NCBI GenBank assembly: GCA_003290165.1
Contig: QNQO01007623.1
Coordinates: 1-64,000 of the forward strand
Source of the DNA: Berberis thunbergii
Taxonomy: Eukaryota > Streptophyta > Magnoliopsida > Ranunculales > Berberidaceae
Reading direction: 5' to 3'
Length of the DNA: 64,000 nucleotides
The notes beneath the pieces were generated by a model, which saw only the letters and a program-made list of their open reading frames with translations, was not told the origin of the DNA and did not search any database. The translations under genes were made by a program, and so were the position numbers. Position 1 is the first letter of the stretch. Each line of letters opens with the position of its first letter. Below are positions 20,600-32,679 of the stretch, in pieces.

Positions 20600-23220
20600 A
20601 AAATACCAAACATAAAAGTTATGTAAATGTCAGAAAAAAAGAAATCGAAAATAAACAAATGCTAGCAGTTTACCTGTTCTTATTGGTTGCAACGTCTTTT
20701 TTATGCAGAAAATCTTGATGTCGTAAAAATATTCAGGGTATCTAGGGAATAAACTTTATCAACTTACATGAGTAGGGACAATAACACTTTGAGCAAACAA
20801 ATATTGGATTGTAGAACTCCCAAAGCTTTTCATATTTCTCTATGTTCCACGCTCCCTTCATTTTGTCGCCACAACTGCAGTGTACGAAGCTCTGAAACTC
20901 GGCCATACAGAAATGACTTGCAGCTGCTCGTCTTCATCTGTTCAAGGTTATGCATGCTGATCATTCGTGTTTCTCAAGTAACCTTAATTCAAACCTAAAC
21001 ACCAATACAAAGAAAACCCAAGATTTAAATACAAAGAAAATCTTCAAACTTAACCACACACACACCACCACCACCACAAAAAAGGTGAGATGGTTATTTC
21101 ATAAAGGAGTTGCGTACCTGCCATTTCCACCCATGGGGTTTAAAATCCACTTTACCCAAGAAGTCCAATGGCTATATTATACTGTGACCGAACCATTTGC
21201 ATCACATGCAAATCCACAATTTAAAAGCCACAGGTAAATGAAATTAAAATTACCTTTGTCAAAGATTACAAATCTAGAATTATAATCATTGAATCTCTTA
21301 CGTGGGAAACACACAGAAAATACAAGACTTGCTGTTATATGTTTGTTTTCAGTATGGAAGCTAGACCGAGTAGATTTAACCTTTTGAAATTAAAAGGAAG
21401 AAGTCAAAGGAAATAGAAAATGCCCCAATAGATCGGAAAAAATTTGTTATAGTCTAGGAATATGTGTTTTATATCCTCTTGTATTAGTTTACTTGTTCAA
21501 TAGGTTTTATATCCCCCTTTATGTTGCCTTCTCTCTACCAACAACAACCCCACCAAACTCAAATATTAGAAAATGATAGAAAATGGGATTTTGTTGCCGA
21601 AAAAAGTGGGTTTAAGTAGTTTATACTTTATACCTTGACTACTTTAGATTGTTCTTGATGAAGTCCGATGCAGCCTTGTTTCTTGTGCTATTTGCCATTT
21701 CCATGGATGGTTCCGAGGTCTTGAGTAAATTTGCAAAAGTAAATCACTGTGGCACAAGCCTGAAATCAAAAGCTTACTCTGTTGAAATCGAAAGCTTCGA
21801 AATGTTGAGGAGATCGAAGCTAACTCTGCTACAAATAATTGAAAAGTGTATGACTTGAGTCAGTGTGAAATGTAAAATCCAAGTCAATTGCTAGACATGA
21901 ATATATTATTATGACTTGAACAACAAAGAAAAAATAAGAAACCAGCATATGTAATTCTCAATGCATCATAGTGGGTACAATCTTTTCGCCTCATCAACGG
22001 TAGTAATCTGCTAAGAACAGAGGAAGCAATGGCATTAGGTATATCTCTATTCACCAGTATATCAATATGAAAAATAGAAGGGCCGCTATGATGCTACTAG
22101 AACTTTTGCTTAAGCTCGTTGTAACCAAGAAGGAACAAAAAAAAAATAATAATAAAAAAAGAATAAACAATTAAAGGTAAAGGAATTTTTTACAAAAGTG
22201 TTGAGTTCTTAGTTCATTACAATTAATAAGAATAACAAATTATACACTAAAAGATTGCATGCAACCATAGGACAACTACACATCCTTCAAATCAACTAAG
22301 ATGTGATGTATCTGTTTTTAAATTCATTTCTTTCCGTTTAACTATCCATATCCATTTTGTGACCAGCAGGAAATCAACCCAAAGTAATAACTGCGATTGG
22401 CCAAAATAACACACCACTGCTATTCTCAAATAGCGATCATTTTTGTGATAATAAAAACCATAACATACGATAGCCAAATTCATTTTCTCATCGAATGTGA
22501 GACTGTGTTATACATCACTAACATCAAATTCAATGTGATTGTTATGCACGCCTAAACATTACCGATTTTCAAAATCCCCAAAACACCCTTGAAAAAAATT
22601 ATTGTTTTTATTTGTAACTACAAACTGGATTTTCATGATTGGGTGACACTTTGCAACCCAACCATAGAGATACTTTGCAGCCATTGCATAAGAAAATCAG
22701 ACAATATAAAGAACACGTGCAAATCAAAGCATTCCTGTCATATAGTACGACCACAATTGCCGCAATCACAGTAGATCCAACATATATTATTTGTGTAATA
22801 ATTTGAGTATCAATCATTCTTAAAACATCAAGAAAATGAAAGGCAAAAACAACATCATCCACACAAATTCTACAGCTAAATCCAAAAGTCAGATCCACTT
22901 ATCAAGGCATGAAAGGAGGGAAATGTTGTATGTAGAATAAAAAAATAAAATCTAGTAAAAGGCTAAAAGCACATGAACAAATTTGATAAACTAACCAAGG
23001 GTAAATCTCAAGAATAACCCAAATGCTGTCATGGAAGCTCCTCAATTATAAAATATTGATTCCTAACTTATCCAAAATCAAATCCTCATTACCAAATGAA
23101 TAAGAGTAAGTAACATAAGCAAGAACAAGGACTTATAACAGTAAGGTATGAATAAAAAATTCTTGAAACAAAATCATCAAAATGAAATGAAAACAGACAA
23201 ATCAAATCAAGTTGACAAGA
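20600..23220. other. Unassigned interior of the CACTA element
   Basis: AT-rich, with no gene recognised. It probably holds introns and flanks of the captured genes. A short minus stretch near 20905-20830 (EGSVEHREI and neighbours) may be another exon but matches nothing I know. Confidence 0.4.
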
Positions 23221-23228
23221 AATTATAC

Positions 23229-23973
23229 CTTTTTTAGCAAAACCCCAAACAGAACTGAAATCACCACACTCCCCCAAAGCTCAGCCATGACATAGAACAA
23301 GCAGAAGCTCCAAATCCTGAGAATTGCAATAGGACCCAGAAACCTAGGCCCCATAGTTGCCAAAAGCTTATCTGCAAGAGCAGTGGGGTGGAACACACTG
23401 CTGAGGGATACAAAACAAACCCAAATGCCCCAAAGAAGGCAATAAATGGGATTATAACAGTATAGAACAAAACCTTCTTTGATAGAACATTTGCAAGCTT
23501 GGTGTACAACAACATGAAACCTATAGCCATGGGGAGATTCACCCATGTCTTTAAAAATGGTATAATCTCAGCACTACTTCCCATAGCAGTCACAACCAAC
23601 ACATCCTTTGTGTATCTAAGGATTGTGTAGTTGAAGAGAATACAAAAGAACATCAACCCAAGAGGGATGATTTTCTTAAGGGTCACAATCTCAACCCCCA
23701 AAAACTTGGGCTTCTCTGCCTCCCCTTCTTCAATAAAGGGTTGCCCTGCCTCTGCTTTGACCTCCAAACCCCTACCTTTCTTGTAAAACCCGTGGGATTT
23801 GACAATCACCCCATTAAATTTCTGAACCCCATCCAGAGATAGAGAAAACCCACCAAGGGTTCTGCTTGCTTGGGTGCTTAGTCAGGTTTTCAACACCTGT
23901 GATGGGTTTAAAGCCCTGGCTTTGGGGTTTGTAGGTAAAGAAAGAAGCCCCTTTGTTTAGATAACAGCCTCCA
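23229..23973 (-). pseudogene. Captured plastidic ATP/ADP carrier (NTT) first exon, broken
   Basis: The plastid NTT carriers are 12-helix envelope proteins that import ATP in exchange for ADP. The start at 23973 reads MEAVI, then TAA, then TKGLLSLPTNPKARAL, the start of the transit peptide. A TGA follows about 30 codons in. The mature part begins FLGVEIVTLKKIIPLGLMFF, then CILFNYTILRYTKDVLVVTA, FLKTWVNLPMAIGFMLLYTK and AFFGAFGFVLYP. A 1-bp frameshift near 23410 moves the frame to ADKLLATMGPRFLGPIAILR and IWSFCLFYVMAELWGSVVIS, and a further small deletion precedes the donor at 23228. Only the first exon is present. The two nonsense codons fit C-to-T changes (CAA to TAA, CGA to TGA). Confidence 0.88.
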
Positions 23974-24362
23974 TGCCTCCCCTTCTCAAAACCCCAAACT
24001 TTCAAGGAGGTTTCAAGAGGAGAACATAGAGAAGATGGAGAGGAAGAGAGATAAGATGGGTTATTGTTGCGCCTTTTATAGAAAAACAGAGATAATATCT
24101 ATAGAAAAACAGAGAAGATTGAGAGCAAGAGGTCGAGCAGAGAGGCGAGCACAAAGGAGATGAGAGGCGAGTTCTGTTGTGAACGGGGGGAGAGGAGAGA
24201 TAAAGTCGCGAAATACCCAAAAAATTTGGGAGCGCCAAAACGCCCGCCAATTGATTATAGCGTTTTTTATTTGCAAAGTCATTCAAAATTGACTTTTTAT
24301 AGCATTGTTATAAAAAACGCTATCGGTGAATGCTATCAATGAGTGTTTGTGTTGTAGTGAGT

Positions 24363-25370
24363 AGTCACCCTCACGCAACACAAGAGCTAAATCACAATAA
24401 CAATTCACATAGATCCTAGACCTGATCGTTAACCACTGATCCATCATCATCATCGTTGAGCATCAAAACATCATCATCATCAATAACACTGCAATCATCA
24501 TCAACACTGCAATCAAAACAATCGTTGAGCATCAATTTGACCAAACACCAACAAGATATCATCATCAATCGTTGAACGAGGTTCTCAGTTGAACTAATCC
24601 CTAGCCGCACTTCCTTGGGTGAATCAAACCCTTCATCACCTTGTTTGATCATCAGAACGTCAACCAATCAACCATCGTCCATCGCTGAATTTCCTCAGTA
24701 CCCCAACATCTCTCTGTGAGGAAGAAACGTGAGGAAGAAATATAAAGAGAAGAAATTATCTTCAAACTGTAATAAAGCTCTGGGCTATTTGCACCTCGAG
24801 CTTTACTCAATACCACCCAAAAATCTCAACTCAACAAAGAACAACAGAACAACAACAACGTCTCTCTCTGGCGCACACAACGACAACACCTAGACAGATA
24901 TAGACCACGCGATCTTTCACTTGTCATCTTTCTCTCCTTGTCACAAGTTTGATTGGACATCAAATTGCACAACAGGGAAGAAATGAAGAAGAAGAAACAA
25001 AGGGAAAAGAAATAAATTTGAATATCTTTCACTCCGCTATTCACACCCACCATCTTTGATTACTACAAAAATATGTGTTGACTCTAATTGAGCAATACCA
25101 AGACTCGAATTGAGTCACGATTTCTTCAATACCAAGACTCGAATTGAGTCAGGATTTCTTAATATAGTAATCATCCAAAATTTATGTTGACTCGAATTGA
25201 GCAATACCAAGACTCGAATTGAGTCATGATTTCTTCATATAGGAATCATCCAGAATTTTCCATAATTCAACAATCACTCGACAATATTGATTTCATCACC
25301 AAATAGGACTTCAAAGTTTCCTCCAAGCTGCACATTTCGTCTGCGTTTATATGTCTAGCTTGTGGAGGAG
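24363..25370. other. 3' internal part of LTR element E1
   Basis: Noncoding. It begins with ATCATC-rich simple sequence (24440-24560). It ends with a block shared with E2: compare TTTCATCACCAAATAGGACT at 25290 with the same words at 61771. The last 14 bases, AGCTTGTGGAGGAG, include the polypurine tract. Confidence 0.7.
25076..25250. repeat. Degenerate tandem repeats rich in CTCGAATTGAG
   Basis: Units of the kind GACTCGAATTGAGTCA and TTGAGCAATACCAAGACTCG alternate. A longer relative of the array occupies 61470-61755 in E2, at the same place relative to the 3' LTR. Confidence 0.75.
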
Positions 25371-25563
25371 TGTTTAAGAATATAAGTCTACCTATGTTAC
25401 AAAATAGGAAAGTGTTACAGAATAGGATATGTTAGGAAAGTCAGAATAGAATAGAAGTCTTAGGTTTCCTATCTCCACAAGGTTAAGTCAGAGTTAGCTT
25501 TATAAGCTTTTATTCTATTCAACAATATAATAACCCAATAATATTTCAATACAATTCTTTACA
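25371..25563 (+). repeat. 3' LTR of E1
   Basis: Begins TGTTTAAGAATATAAGTC and ends TTCTTTACA. It is followed by the target duplication TACTC. See the 5' LTR for comparison. Confidence 0.9.
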
Positions 25564-25568
25564 TACTC

Positions 25569-26127
25569 CACTCTTTTTCCCTTTCACGCCAATTTGTCGT
25601 CTAATTCTCACACAACCTCGACTGCTGGATTTGAACCTACATTCAACATATCTCTCTGTGACCCCATCTGATTGTTATCTTTGGGAAAATTCTTTGTTGT
25701 CTTCGTAACCGATTTCTTAAGATCTGAAGGTGGGATCGGAGAGGGGTTGATCTGAGTGTTGGGGCCCTTTCGGGGTTGTTTACTTTGCTGAATTTGGCCT
25801 TGGAAGAGATGATAAAATTGATCTTAGTTTGGGTGTTGCAGATGGATTTGGAGAGTAAGTTTTGGATCGATTTCATCGAAAGGCTTCCCAGGAATGGAGT
25901 TTCTGGGATCTTTGTTTGATCAACTTGTCTAGAGAGCCAGGCCAGGCCCAATACCCTCCATCATCCTAGAGATGCTCATAATGCCCCAATCGTAACAATC
26001 ACACGCATAGAGATCCCTTCTGGCGTTGTCCCGACGCTAGGGGCATGGCTCTCTAGATTTATTTGTTGTTTGATTATTTCATTGTGTTGTTGTCTCTGTA
26101 GAAATTTAAACAGTGAAAGTTTTGAAA
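25569..26127. other. Unassigned spacer between E1 and the Helitron array
   Basis: I see no gene. A region around 25700-25880 is less AT-rich and may be a remnant of a leader or exon. The open minus frame there (25951-25643) matches nothing I recognise. Confidence 0.5.
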
Positions 26128-26798
26128 TCTATCTTACAATTCACATATGTGTTTTACTATTCATTACTGACTAGAACAAACATCAAATGAGAAATAGAAT
26201 AAAAGAGGTCTAGGATTGAAAGTTGGGAGATATTGAGGGTTAATATTCATTCTCCACTACAATGGCGATGTTTGTAAATATAAAACATGTATTGACAAAG
26301 AAAATGAAAAAATTGTGAAAAAGTTAGTGGAATGTACATGTGGCGAAGAGAGAACGTATTGTGTATTCTTTTTTAGAAAATGAAAACTAACATAACTATT
26401 TACGTTGTTGTCGAATTTTGATAAACTTGGTATCATTGAAATGCAATTTTGAAGATCTTTCCAACAAAACTAATGATCAATACAAACACTCGAAATTTCA
26501 AAATATATATTTCATTTTTAAAATATGCAATTATTTTTAAGATTTTCATGCTTATAGTATTTTTCAAAGAAACATACAAACATTTTATTGAACATTCAAA
26601 CAAAGACTCCAAACATTCAATTGATTCTAATTTTAACCGAGTTTGACTCTTAAAAAATTAGTGTTATAAAATATGATATTTTTACGAAATTGATTGAGGG
26701 CTATGGTGGGGATGGTGATGTGGGTGTCAGTGTATGATAATTAAAAGTAAAAATAAATAAATATATGTGGAGTGCCAACGGCACGGGTAATATACTAG
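26128..26798 (+). mobile_element. Helitron unit 1 (short, 671 bp)
   Basis: Starts TCTATCTTACAATTCACATA after an A. The 3' hairpin GTGCCAACGGCAC is perfect and the end is TATACTAG. Confidence 0.85.
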
Positions 26799-27476
26799 TC
26801 TATATTATAATTCAGAATGATGTTTTACTATTCATTGACGACTGGGACAAACATCAAATGAGAATTAGAGATAAAAAAAGGTTAGGATTGAAAGTTGGAA
26901 AGATATTGAGGGTTGAGATTCATTCTCCACTACAATGGCGATGTTTGTAAATATAAACATGTATAAGGACAAAGAAAATGAAAAAATTGTGAAAAAGTTA
27001 GTTGAATGTGTACGTGGTGGAGGGAGAAAGTATTGTGTTTTCTTTTTTTAGAAAATGAAAACTATCATAACTATTTATGTTGTTGTCAGATTTTGATAAA
27101 CTTGGTATTATTGAAATGCAATTTTGAAGATCTTTCCAACAAAACCAATGATCAGTACAAATACTCAAAATTTTAAAATATGTATTTATTTTTAAAACAT
27201 GCAAGTATTTTTAAGATTTTCATGCCTAAGTATAATATTTTTCTAAGAAACGGACAAACATTTTATTGAACATTCAAACAAAGACTCCGAACATTCAATT
27301 GCTTCTAATTTTAACCGAGTTTGACTCTAAAAAAATTAGTATTGTAAAATATGATATTTTTATGGAATTGTTTAAGGGCAATGGTGGGGATGGTGAGTGG
27401 GTGTCCAATGTATGATAATTAACAATATAAATAAATAAATATATGTGAAGTGCCAACATCACAGGTAATATGCTAG
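26799..27476 (+). mobile_element. Helitron unit 2 (short, 678 bp)
   Basis: Starts TCTATATTATAATTCAGAAT. The 3' end GTGCCAACATCACAGG keeps part of the hairpin and ends GCTAG. It aligns along its length with unit 1. Confidence 0.85.
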
Positions 27477-28975
27477 TCTATATTACAATTCAGAATGATG
27501 TTTTACTATTAATTGATGATTGGGACAAACATCAAATGAGATTGGAGATAAAATAGGGCTAGGATTGAAAGTTGGAAAAATGTGGAGGGTTGAGATTCTA
27601 TATTACAACTCTACAGTGACATTTTTGTAAATATAAAACATATAAAAGGGTAAAAGAAATGTTAAAAAGTTAGTGGAATGTATATGTGGCGGAGAGAGAA
27701 AGTATTGTGTTTTCCTTTTTTTTTAAAATGAAAACTATCATAATTATTTACGTAGTTGTTAGATTTTGATAAACTTGGGCTCGACTAGGTACATTGTAAA
27801 ATAACCCATTTTGCAAATTGATGCAGATGCATTAGTTTGTAATGCATTACTTTATGGATGCTTGGTAGTAATTAAAGAAAATCAATGCAAACCAGACAAA
27901 AATTATGGGTGATGCTGATGACAATAGTAATTGTAATTGTGGAATGGTCATTGTGGCGGTGATTGTGATTTTGGTGACGGTGATTGCGAATGTTGACAAT
28001 GATAGTGGTGGTGGAGGAAATGGCTGTGGTTGTTAAAATGGTGGTGGTTGTGCCGGTGGTCATAGTGGTGGTGGTGATGGTTGTGGTGGCTATGGTGGTG
28101 GTAGTAGTAAATGTGGTGGTAGTTGTGGTGATTATGCTATGATAGTTGTGGTGGTAATAGTGGTTGTGACGACAACAACAATTATAGTGGCACTAGTGAA
28201 GTTGATGGAGGTAGTGGTGGTGGTTGTGATGGTTTTGTTATGGTGGTGGTGACAACGGTGGTGGTGGTTGTAGTAGTGGGACAAACATCAAATGAGAATT
28301 GGTGTTTTACTATTCACATAGGTGCTTTACTATTCATTGCTGACTGGGACAAACATCAAATGAGAATTTGAGAGAAAAGAGGGATAAAATTGAAAGTTGG
28401 GAAGATATTGAAGGTTGAAATTCATTCTCCACTACAATGGTAATGCTTGTAAATATAAAACATGTTGAAGGGATAAAAAAATATATGTGAAAAAAGTTAG
28501 TGTAATGTACATGTGGCGGAGAGAGAAAGTATCGTATTTTTTTTTTTTAGAAAATGAAAACTATCATCACTATTTACGTAGTTTTCGAGTTTTGATAAAC
28601 TTTGATATCATTGAAATGCAATTTTAAAATTTTTTCCAACAAAACCAATGATTAATACAAACACTTAAAATTTCAAAATATGTATTTTATTTTTAAAAAA
28701 TTCAAGTATTTTAAAAATTTCATGCCTAAGTATAATTTTTCAAATAAACGGACAAACATTTTATTGAACATTCAAACAAAGACTTCGAACATTCAATTGA
28801 TTTTAGTTTTAACCAAGTTTAACTCTAAAAAAAATCGTATTCTAAAATATGATATTTTTATAGAATTGATTGAGGGCAATGGTGGGGATGGTGATGTGGG
28901 TGTCTAGTGTATAATATATAACAGTAAAAATAAATAAATATATGTGGAGTGCCAATGGCACGGATAATATGCTAG
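27477..28975 (+). mobile_element. Helitron unit 3 (long, 1499 bp)
   Basis: It begins like unit 2 up to about 27775. It then carries a block with a TGCATTAGTTTGTAATGCA palindrome (about 27827) and a GGT-rich tract (about 27920-28275). From about 28290 it restarts as a nearly full short unit. It ends with hairpin GTGCCAATGGCAC and CTAG. Confidence 0.85.
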
Positions 28976-30478
28976 TCTATATTACAATTTATAATTATGT
29001 TTTACTATTCATTGATGACTGAGACAAACATCAAATGAGAATTAGAGGTAAAATAGGGCTAGAATTGAAAGTTGGGAAGATGTTGAGATTCATTATCCTC
29101 TACAATGACATGTTTGTAAATATAAAACATGTAAAAAGGCAAAAGAACTGAAAAATGTGAAAAAAGTTAGTGGAAGGTACATGTGGCGGAGAGATACGTA
29201 TTGTTTGTTTTTTTTTTTTTTTCAAAATGAAAACTATCACAACTATTTACATAGTTGTCAGATTTTGATAAACTTGACTCCACTTGGTACAATGTAAAAT
29301 AATGCATTTCGTAAATTGATGCAGATGCATTAGTTTGTAATGCATTACTTTATGGATGCTCGGTAGTAATAAAGAAAATCAATGCCAATCATAAAAATGA
29401 TTATGGGTGGTGCTGATGACAAAAATAGTTGTAATTGTGGAATGGTCTTTGTGGCGGTGATTGTGATTTTGGTGACGGTGATTGCAAATGTGGACAATGA
29501 TAGTGGTGGTGACGGTGATTGCGAATGTTGACAATGATAGTGGTGGTGGTGGCAATGGCAGTGGTTGTGTCGGCGATCATAGTGGTGGTGGTAATAGTTT
29601 TGATGGCTATGGTGGTAGTAGTAAAGGTGGGTGGTAGTTGTGGTGATTATGCTATGGTAGTTGTGGTGGTAATAGCTATGGTGGCACTAGTAAAGTTGGC
29701 AGTGGTAGTGGTGGTGGTGGTTTTGATTATTTTGGTGGCGACGACGGTGGTGGTGGTTGTAGTAGTGGGACAAACATCAAATGAGAATTGGTGTTTTACT
29801 ATTCACAACTTACAACTCACATATGTGTTTTAATATTCATTGATGACTGTGACAAACATAAAATGAGAATTGGAGATAAAAGATGGTTAGGATTGAAAGT
29901 TGGGAAGATATTGAGGGTTGAGATTCATTTTCCACTACAATGGCGATGTTTGTAAATATAACATTGTAGAAGGGCAAACAAAATGAAAAAATTGTGAAAA
30001 AGTTAGTGAAATGTACAAGTACCTGAGAGAGAAAGTATTTTGTTTTATATTTTTAGAAAATAAAAATTATCATAACTATTTTTGTAGTTGTTGGATTTTG
30101 ATAAACTTGGTATCATTGAAATGCAATTTTGAAGATCTTTCTAACAAAACCCAAATGAACAATACAAACACTTCAAATTTCAAAATATATATTTTACTTT
30201 TAAAATATGCAAGTAATTTTAGATTTTTCATGTCTAAGTATAATATTTTTCAAAGAAACGGACGAACATTTTATTGAATATTCAAATAGAGACTCTGAAC
30301 ATTCAATCAATTATAATTTAAAAAAATTAGTATTCTAAAATATGATTTTTTTATAGAATTGATTGAGGGCAATGGTGGGGATGGTGATGTGGGTGTCCAA
30401 TGAATGATAATTAACAGTAAAAATAAATAAATATATGTGGAGTGCCAACAGCATGGGTAATATGCTAGTTTATATTAC
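28976..30478 (+). mobile_element. Helitron unit 4 (long, 1503 bp)
   Basis: Same plan as unit 3: 5' part, palindrome block, GGT-rich tract (about 29425-29770), then a second short-unit body. It ends GTGCCAACAGCATGGG and CTAG. Confidence 0.85.
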
Positions 30479-32021
30479 AATTCAGAATGGTGTTTTACTA
30501 CTAATTAATAACTGGGACAAACATCAAATGAGAATTTGATATAAAATAGGGCTAAGATTGAAAGTTGGGAAGATGTTGAGGGTTGAGATTCATTATCCTC
30601 TACAATGACATGTTTGTAAATATAAAACATGTAAAAGGGCAAAAAAAAAGTGAAAAGTTTAGTAGACTGTACATGTGACGGAGAGAGAAAGTATTGTGTT
30701 GTTTTTTCAAAATGAAAATTATTATAACTATTTACGTAATTGTCAGATTTTGATAAATTTGGGCTTCGCTAGGTACATTGTAAAATAATACATTTCACAA
30801 ATTGATGCAGATGCATTAGTTTGTAATGCATTACTTTATTGATAATTGGTAGTAATTAAAGAAAATCAATGTAAATCAGATAATGATTATGGGTGGTGTT
30901 GATGACAATAGTAGTTGTAATTGTAGAATGGTCATTGTGGCGGTGATTGTGATTTTGGTGACGATGATTGCGAATGTGGACATTGATAGTGGTGTTGACG
31001 GTGATTGCGAATGTTGACTATGATAGTGGTAATAGCGGCATTGGTGGTGGTTGTTTAAATGGTGGTGGTTGTGCCGACGGTCATAGTGGTGGTGATGATG
31101 GTTGTGGTGGCTATGGTGGTTGTGGCGGTGGTAGTAGTAAAGGTGATGGTAGTTGTGGTGATTATTCTATGGTAGTTGTGGTTGTAATAGTTGTTGAGAC
31201 GGCGACAACAATCATTGTGGTACTAGTAAAGTTGACGATGGTAGTGGTGGTGGTGGTTGTTATGGTTTTGTTATGGTGGTGGCGACGACGGTGATGGTGG
31301 TTGTAGTAGTCGGACAAACATCGAATGTGAATTGGTGTTTTATTATTCACATCTTATAATTAACATATGTGTTTTACTATTCATTGCTGACTGGAACAAA
31401 CATTAAATGAGAATTAGAGATAAAGAAGGCTAGGATTGAAAGTTGGGAAGATATTGAGGGTTGAGATTCATTCTCCACTATAATGACCATGTTTGTAAAT
31501 ATAAAACATGTAGTAGGGCAAAGAAAATGAAAAAAATTGTGAAAAAGTTAGTGAAATATACATGTGGCGGAGAGAGAAAGTATTGTGTTTTATTTTTTTT
31601 TAAGAAAATGAAAACTATCATAACTATTTACGTAGTTGTCGAATTTTGATAAACTTGGTATCATTGAAATGCAATTTTGAAGATCTTTCCAACAAAACCA
31701 ATGAACAATACAAACAATTACTATTTCAAAATATGTATTTTATTTTTAAAACATGCATATATTTTTAAGATTTTCGTGTTTAAGTATAATATTTTTCAAA
31801 GAAACTGACGAACATTTTATTGAGCATTCAAACAAAGACTCCGAACATTTAATCGATTCTAATTTTAACTGAGTTTGACTCTAAAGAGTTTAGTATTCTA
31901 AAATATTATATTTTTATGGACTTGATTGAGGGCAATGGTGGGGATGGAGATGTGGGTGTCTAGTGTATGATAATTAACAATAAAAATATGTGGAGTGCCA
32001 ACGATACTTGTAATATGTTAA
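30479..32021 (+). mobile_element. Helitron unit 5 (long, 1543 bp)
   Basis: Same plan as units 3 and 4, with the GGT-rich tract at about 30925-31312. The first base pair has drifted from TC to TT. The terminal hairpin (GTGCCAACGATACTTG) and the CTAG (TTAA) are mutated. Confidence 0.8.
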
Positions 32022-32640
32022 TCTTTATTACAACTCAGAATGATGTTTTACTTTTCAGTGATGATTAGGACAAACATCAAATGAGAATTGGAGATAAAAA
32101 AGGGTTAGGATTGAAAGTTGGGAAGATGTTGAGGGTTGAGATTCATTCTGTGTTGAATTCAAATTCCATTGACCAATTTCCATAAAGCCAACCAAGTACC
32201 CAATTTATGTAACCGCCGTAAACTTTTGCATTATGCATTATTTTATTGTGTACCAAATTATGCCTTGGTATCATTGAAATGCAATTTTAAATATCTTTCC
32301 AACAAAACCAATGATCAATACAAACACTTAAAATTTCAAAATATGTATTTTATTTTTAAAATATGTAAGTATTTTAAAGATTTCCATGCCTAAGTATAGT
32401 ATTTTTTAAAGAAATGGATGAACATTTTATTGAACATCCAAACAAAGAATCCGAATATTCAATGGATTCTAATTTTAACCGAGTTTGACTCTAAAGAATT
32501 AGTATTCTAAAATCTGATACTTTTATAGAATTGATTGAGAGCATTTGTGGGGATGGTGATGTGGGTGTCAAGTGTATGATAATTAACAGTAAAAATAAAT
32601 AAACATATGTGAAGTGCCAACAGCACGGGCAATATACTAG
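32022..32640 (+). mobile_element. Helitron unit 6 (619 bp, internal replacement)
   Basis: Starts TCTTTATTACAACTCAGAAT and ends with hairpin GTGCCAACAGCAC and CTAG before a host T. Between about 32150 and 32260 the common sequence is replaced by unrelated DNA. Confidence 0.8.
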
Positions 32641-32649
32641 TGTGAATAT

Positions 32650-32676
32650 AAGGGGGGAGGGGGGGGGGGGGGGAGG
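32650..32676. repeat. Poly-G tract next to the Helitron array
   Basis: A G-run with single A interruptions (GGGGGGAGGGG...) begins about ten bases after the Helitron 3' end. Confidence 0.8.
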
Positions 32677-32679
32677 AAT

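Larger units (their letters stand above)
17289..24359. mobile_element. CACTA element (7.07 kb) with captured gene fragments, nested in E1
   Basis: The left end is CACTACAAGAAAAATG. The reverse complement of the right end is CACTACAACACAAACACT. The 3-bp target duplication AGT lies at 17286-17288 and 24360-24362. Both subterminal zones carry repeats around TATAGCG and AACGCTAT, several in palindromic pairs (17307-17440, 24250-24330). Such subterminal repeats bind the TNPA-type protein of CACTA elements. I see no transposase. The interior carries minus-strand exons of a RINGv-domain gene, a plastidic ATP/ADP carrier and unidentified exons, so it is a Pack-CACTA. Confidence 0.88.
16562..25563 (+). 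mobile_element. Small non-autonomous LTR retrotransposon E1, split by a CACTA element
   Basis: Two 193-bp LTRs (16562-16754 and 25371-25563) begin TGTTAAAGAATATAAGTC or close to it and end TTCTTTACA. A perfect 5-bp target duplication TACTC lies at 16557-16561 and 25564-25568. The primer site TGGTATCAGAGC follows the first LTR and a purine tract (GTGGAGGAG) precedes the second. Without the CACTA insert (17289-24359) the element is only about 1.9 kb. No gag or pol is visible, so it must borrow enzymes, as TRIM or small LARD elements do. Its 3' internal region matches that of element E2 at 60837-62113. Confidence 0.9.
26128..32640 (+). mobile_element. Head-to-tail array of six non-autonomous Helitrons
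   Basis: Each unit begins TC(T) and ends with a small hairpin followed by CTAG. The first end, for example, is GTGCCAACGGCAC, then ten bases, then CTAG. The array as a whole sits between an A (26127) and a T (32641), the canonical Helitron A|T insertion. Inside, each CTAG is followed directly by the next TC start with no host base between. Junctions are at 26798/26799, 27476/27477, 28975/28976, 30478/30479 (start drifted to TT) and 32021/32022 (end drifted to TTAA). No Rep/helicase gene is present. Unit lengths are 671, 678, 1499, 1503, 1543 and 619 bp. Confidence 0.85.

Noticed and set aside
24416..24667. Asp/Val-rich minus ORF
   Set aside because: Translation of ATCATC simple repeats.
29519..29833. 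Valine-rich, membrane-like ORF
   Set aside because: It is the translation of the GGT/GTG-rich tract of Helitron unit 4; the same happens in units 3 and 5.
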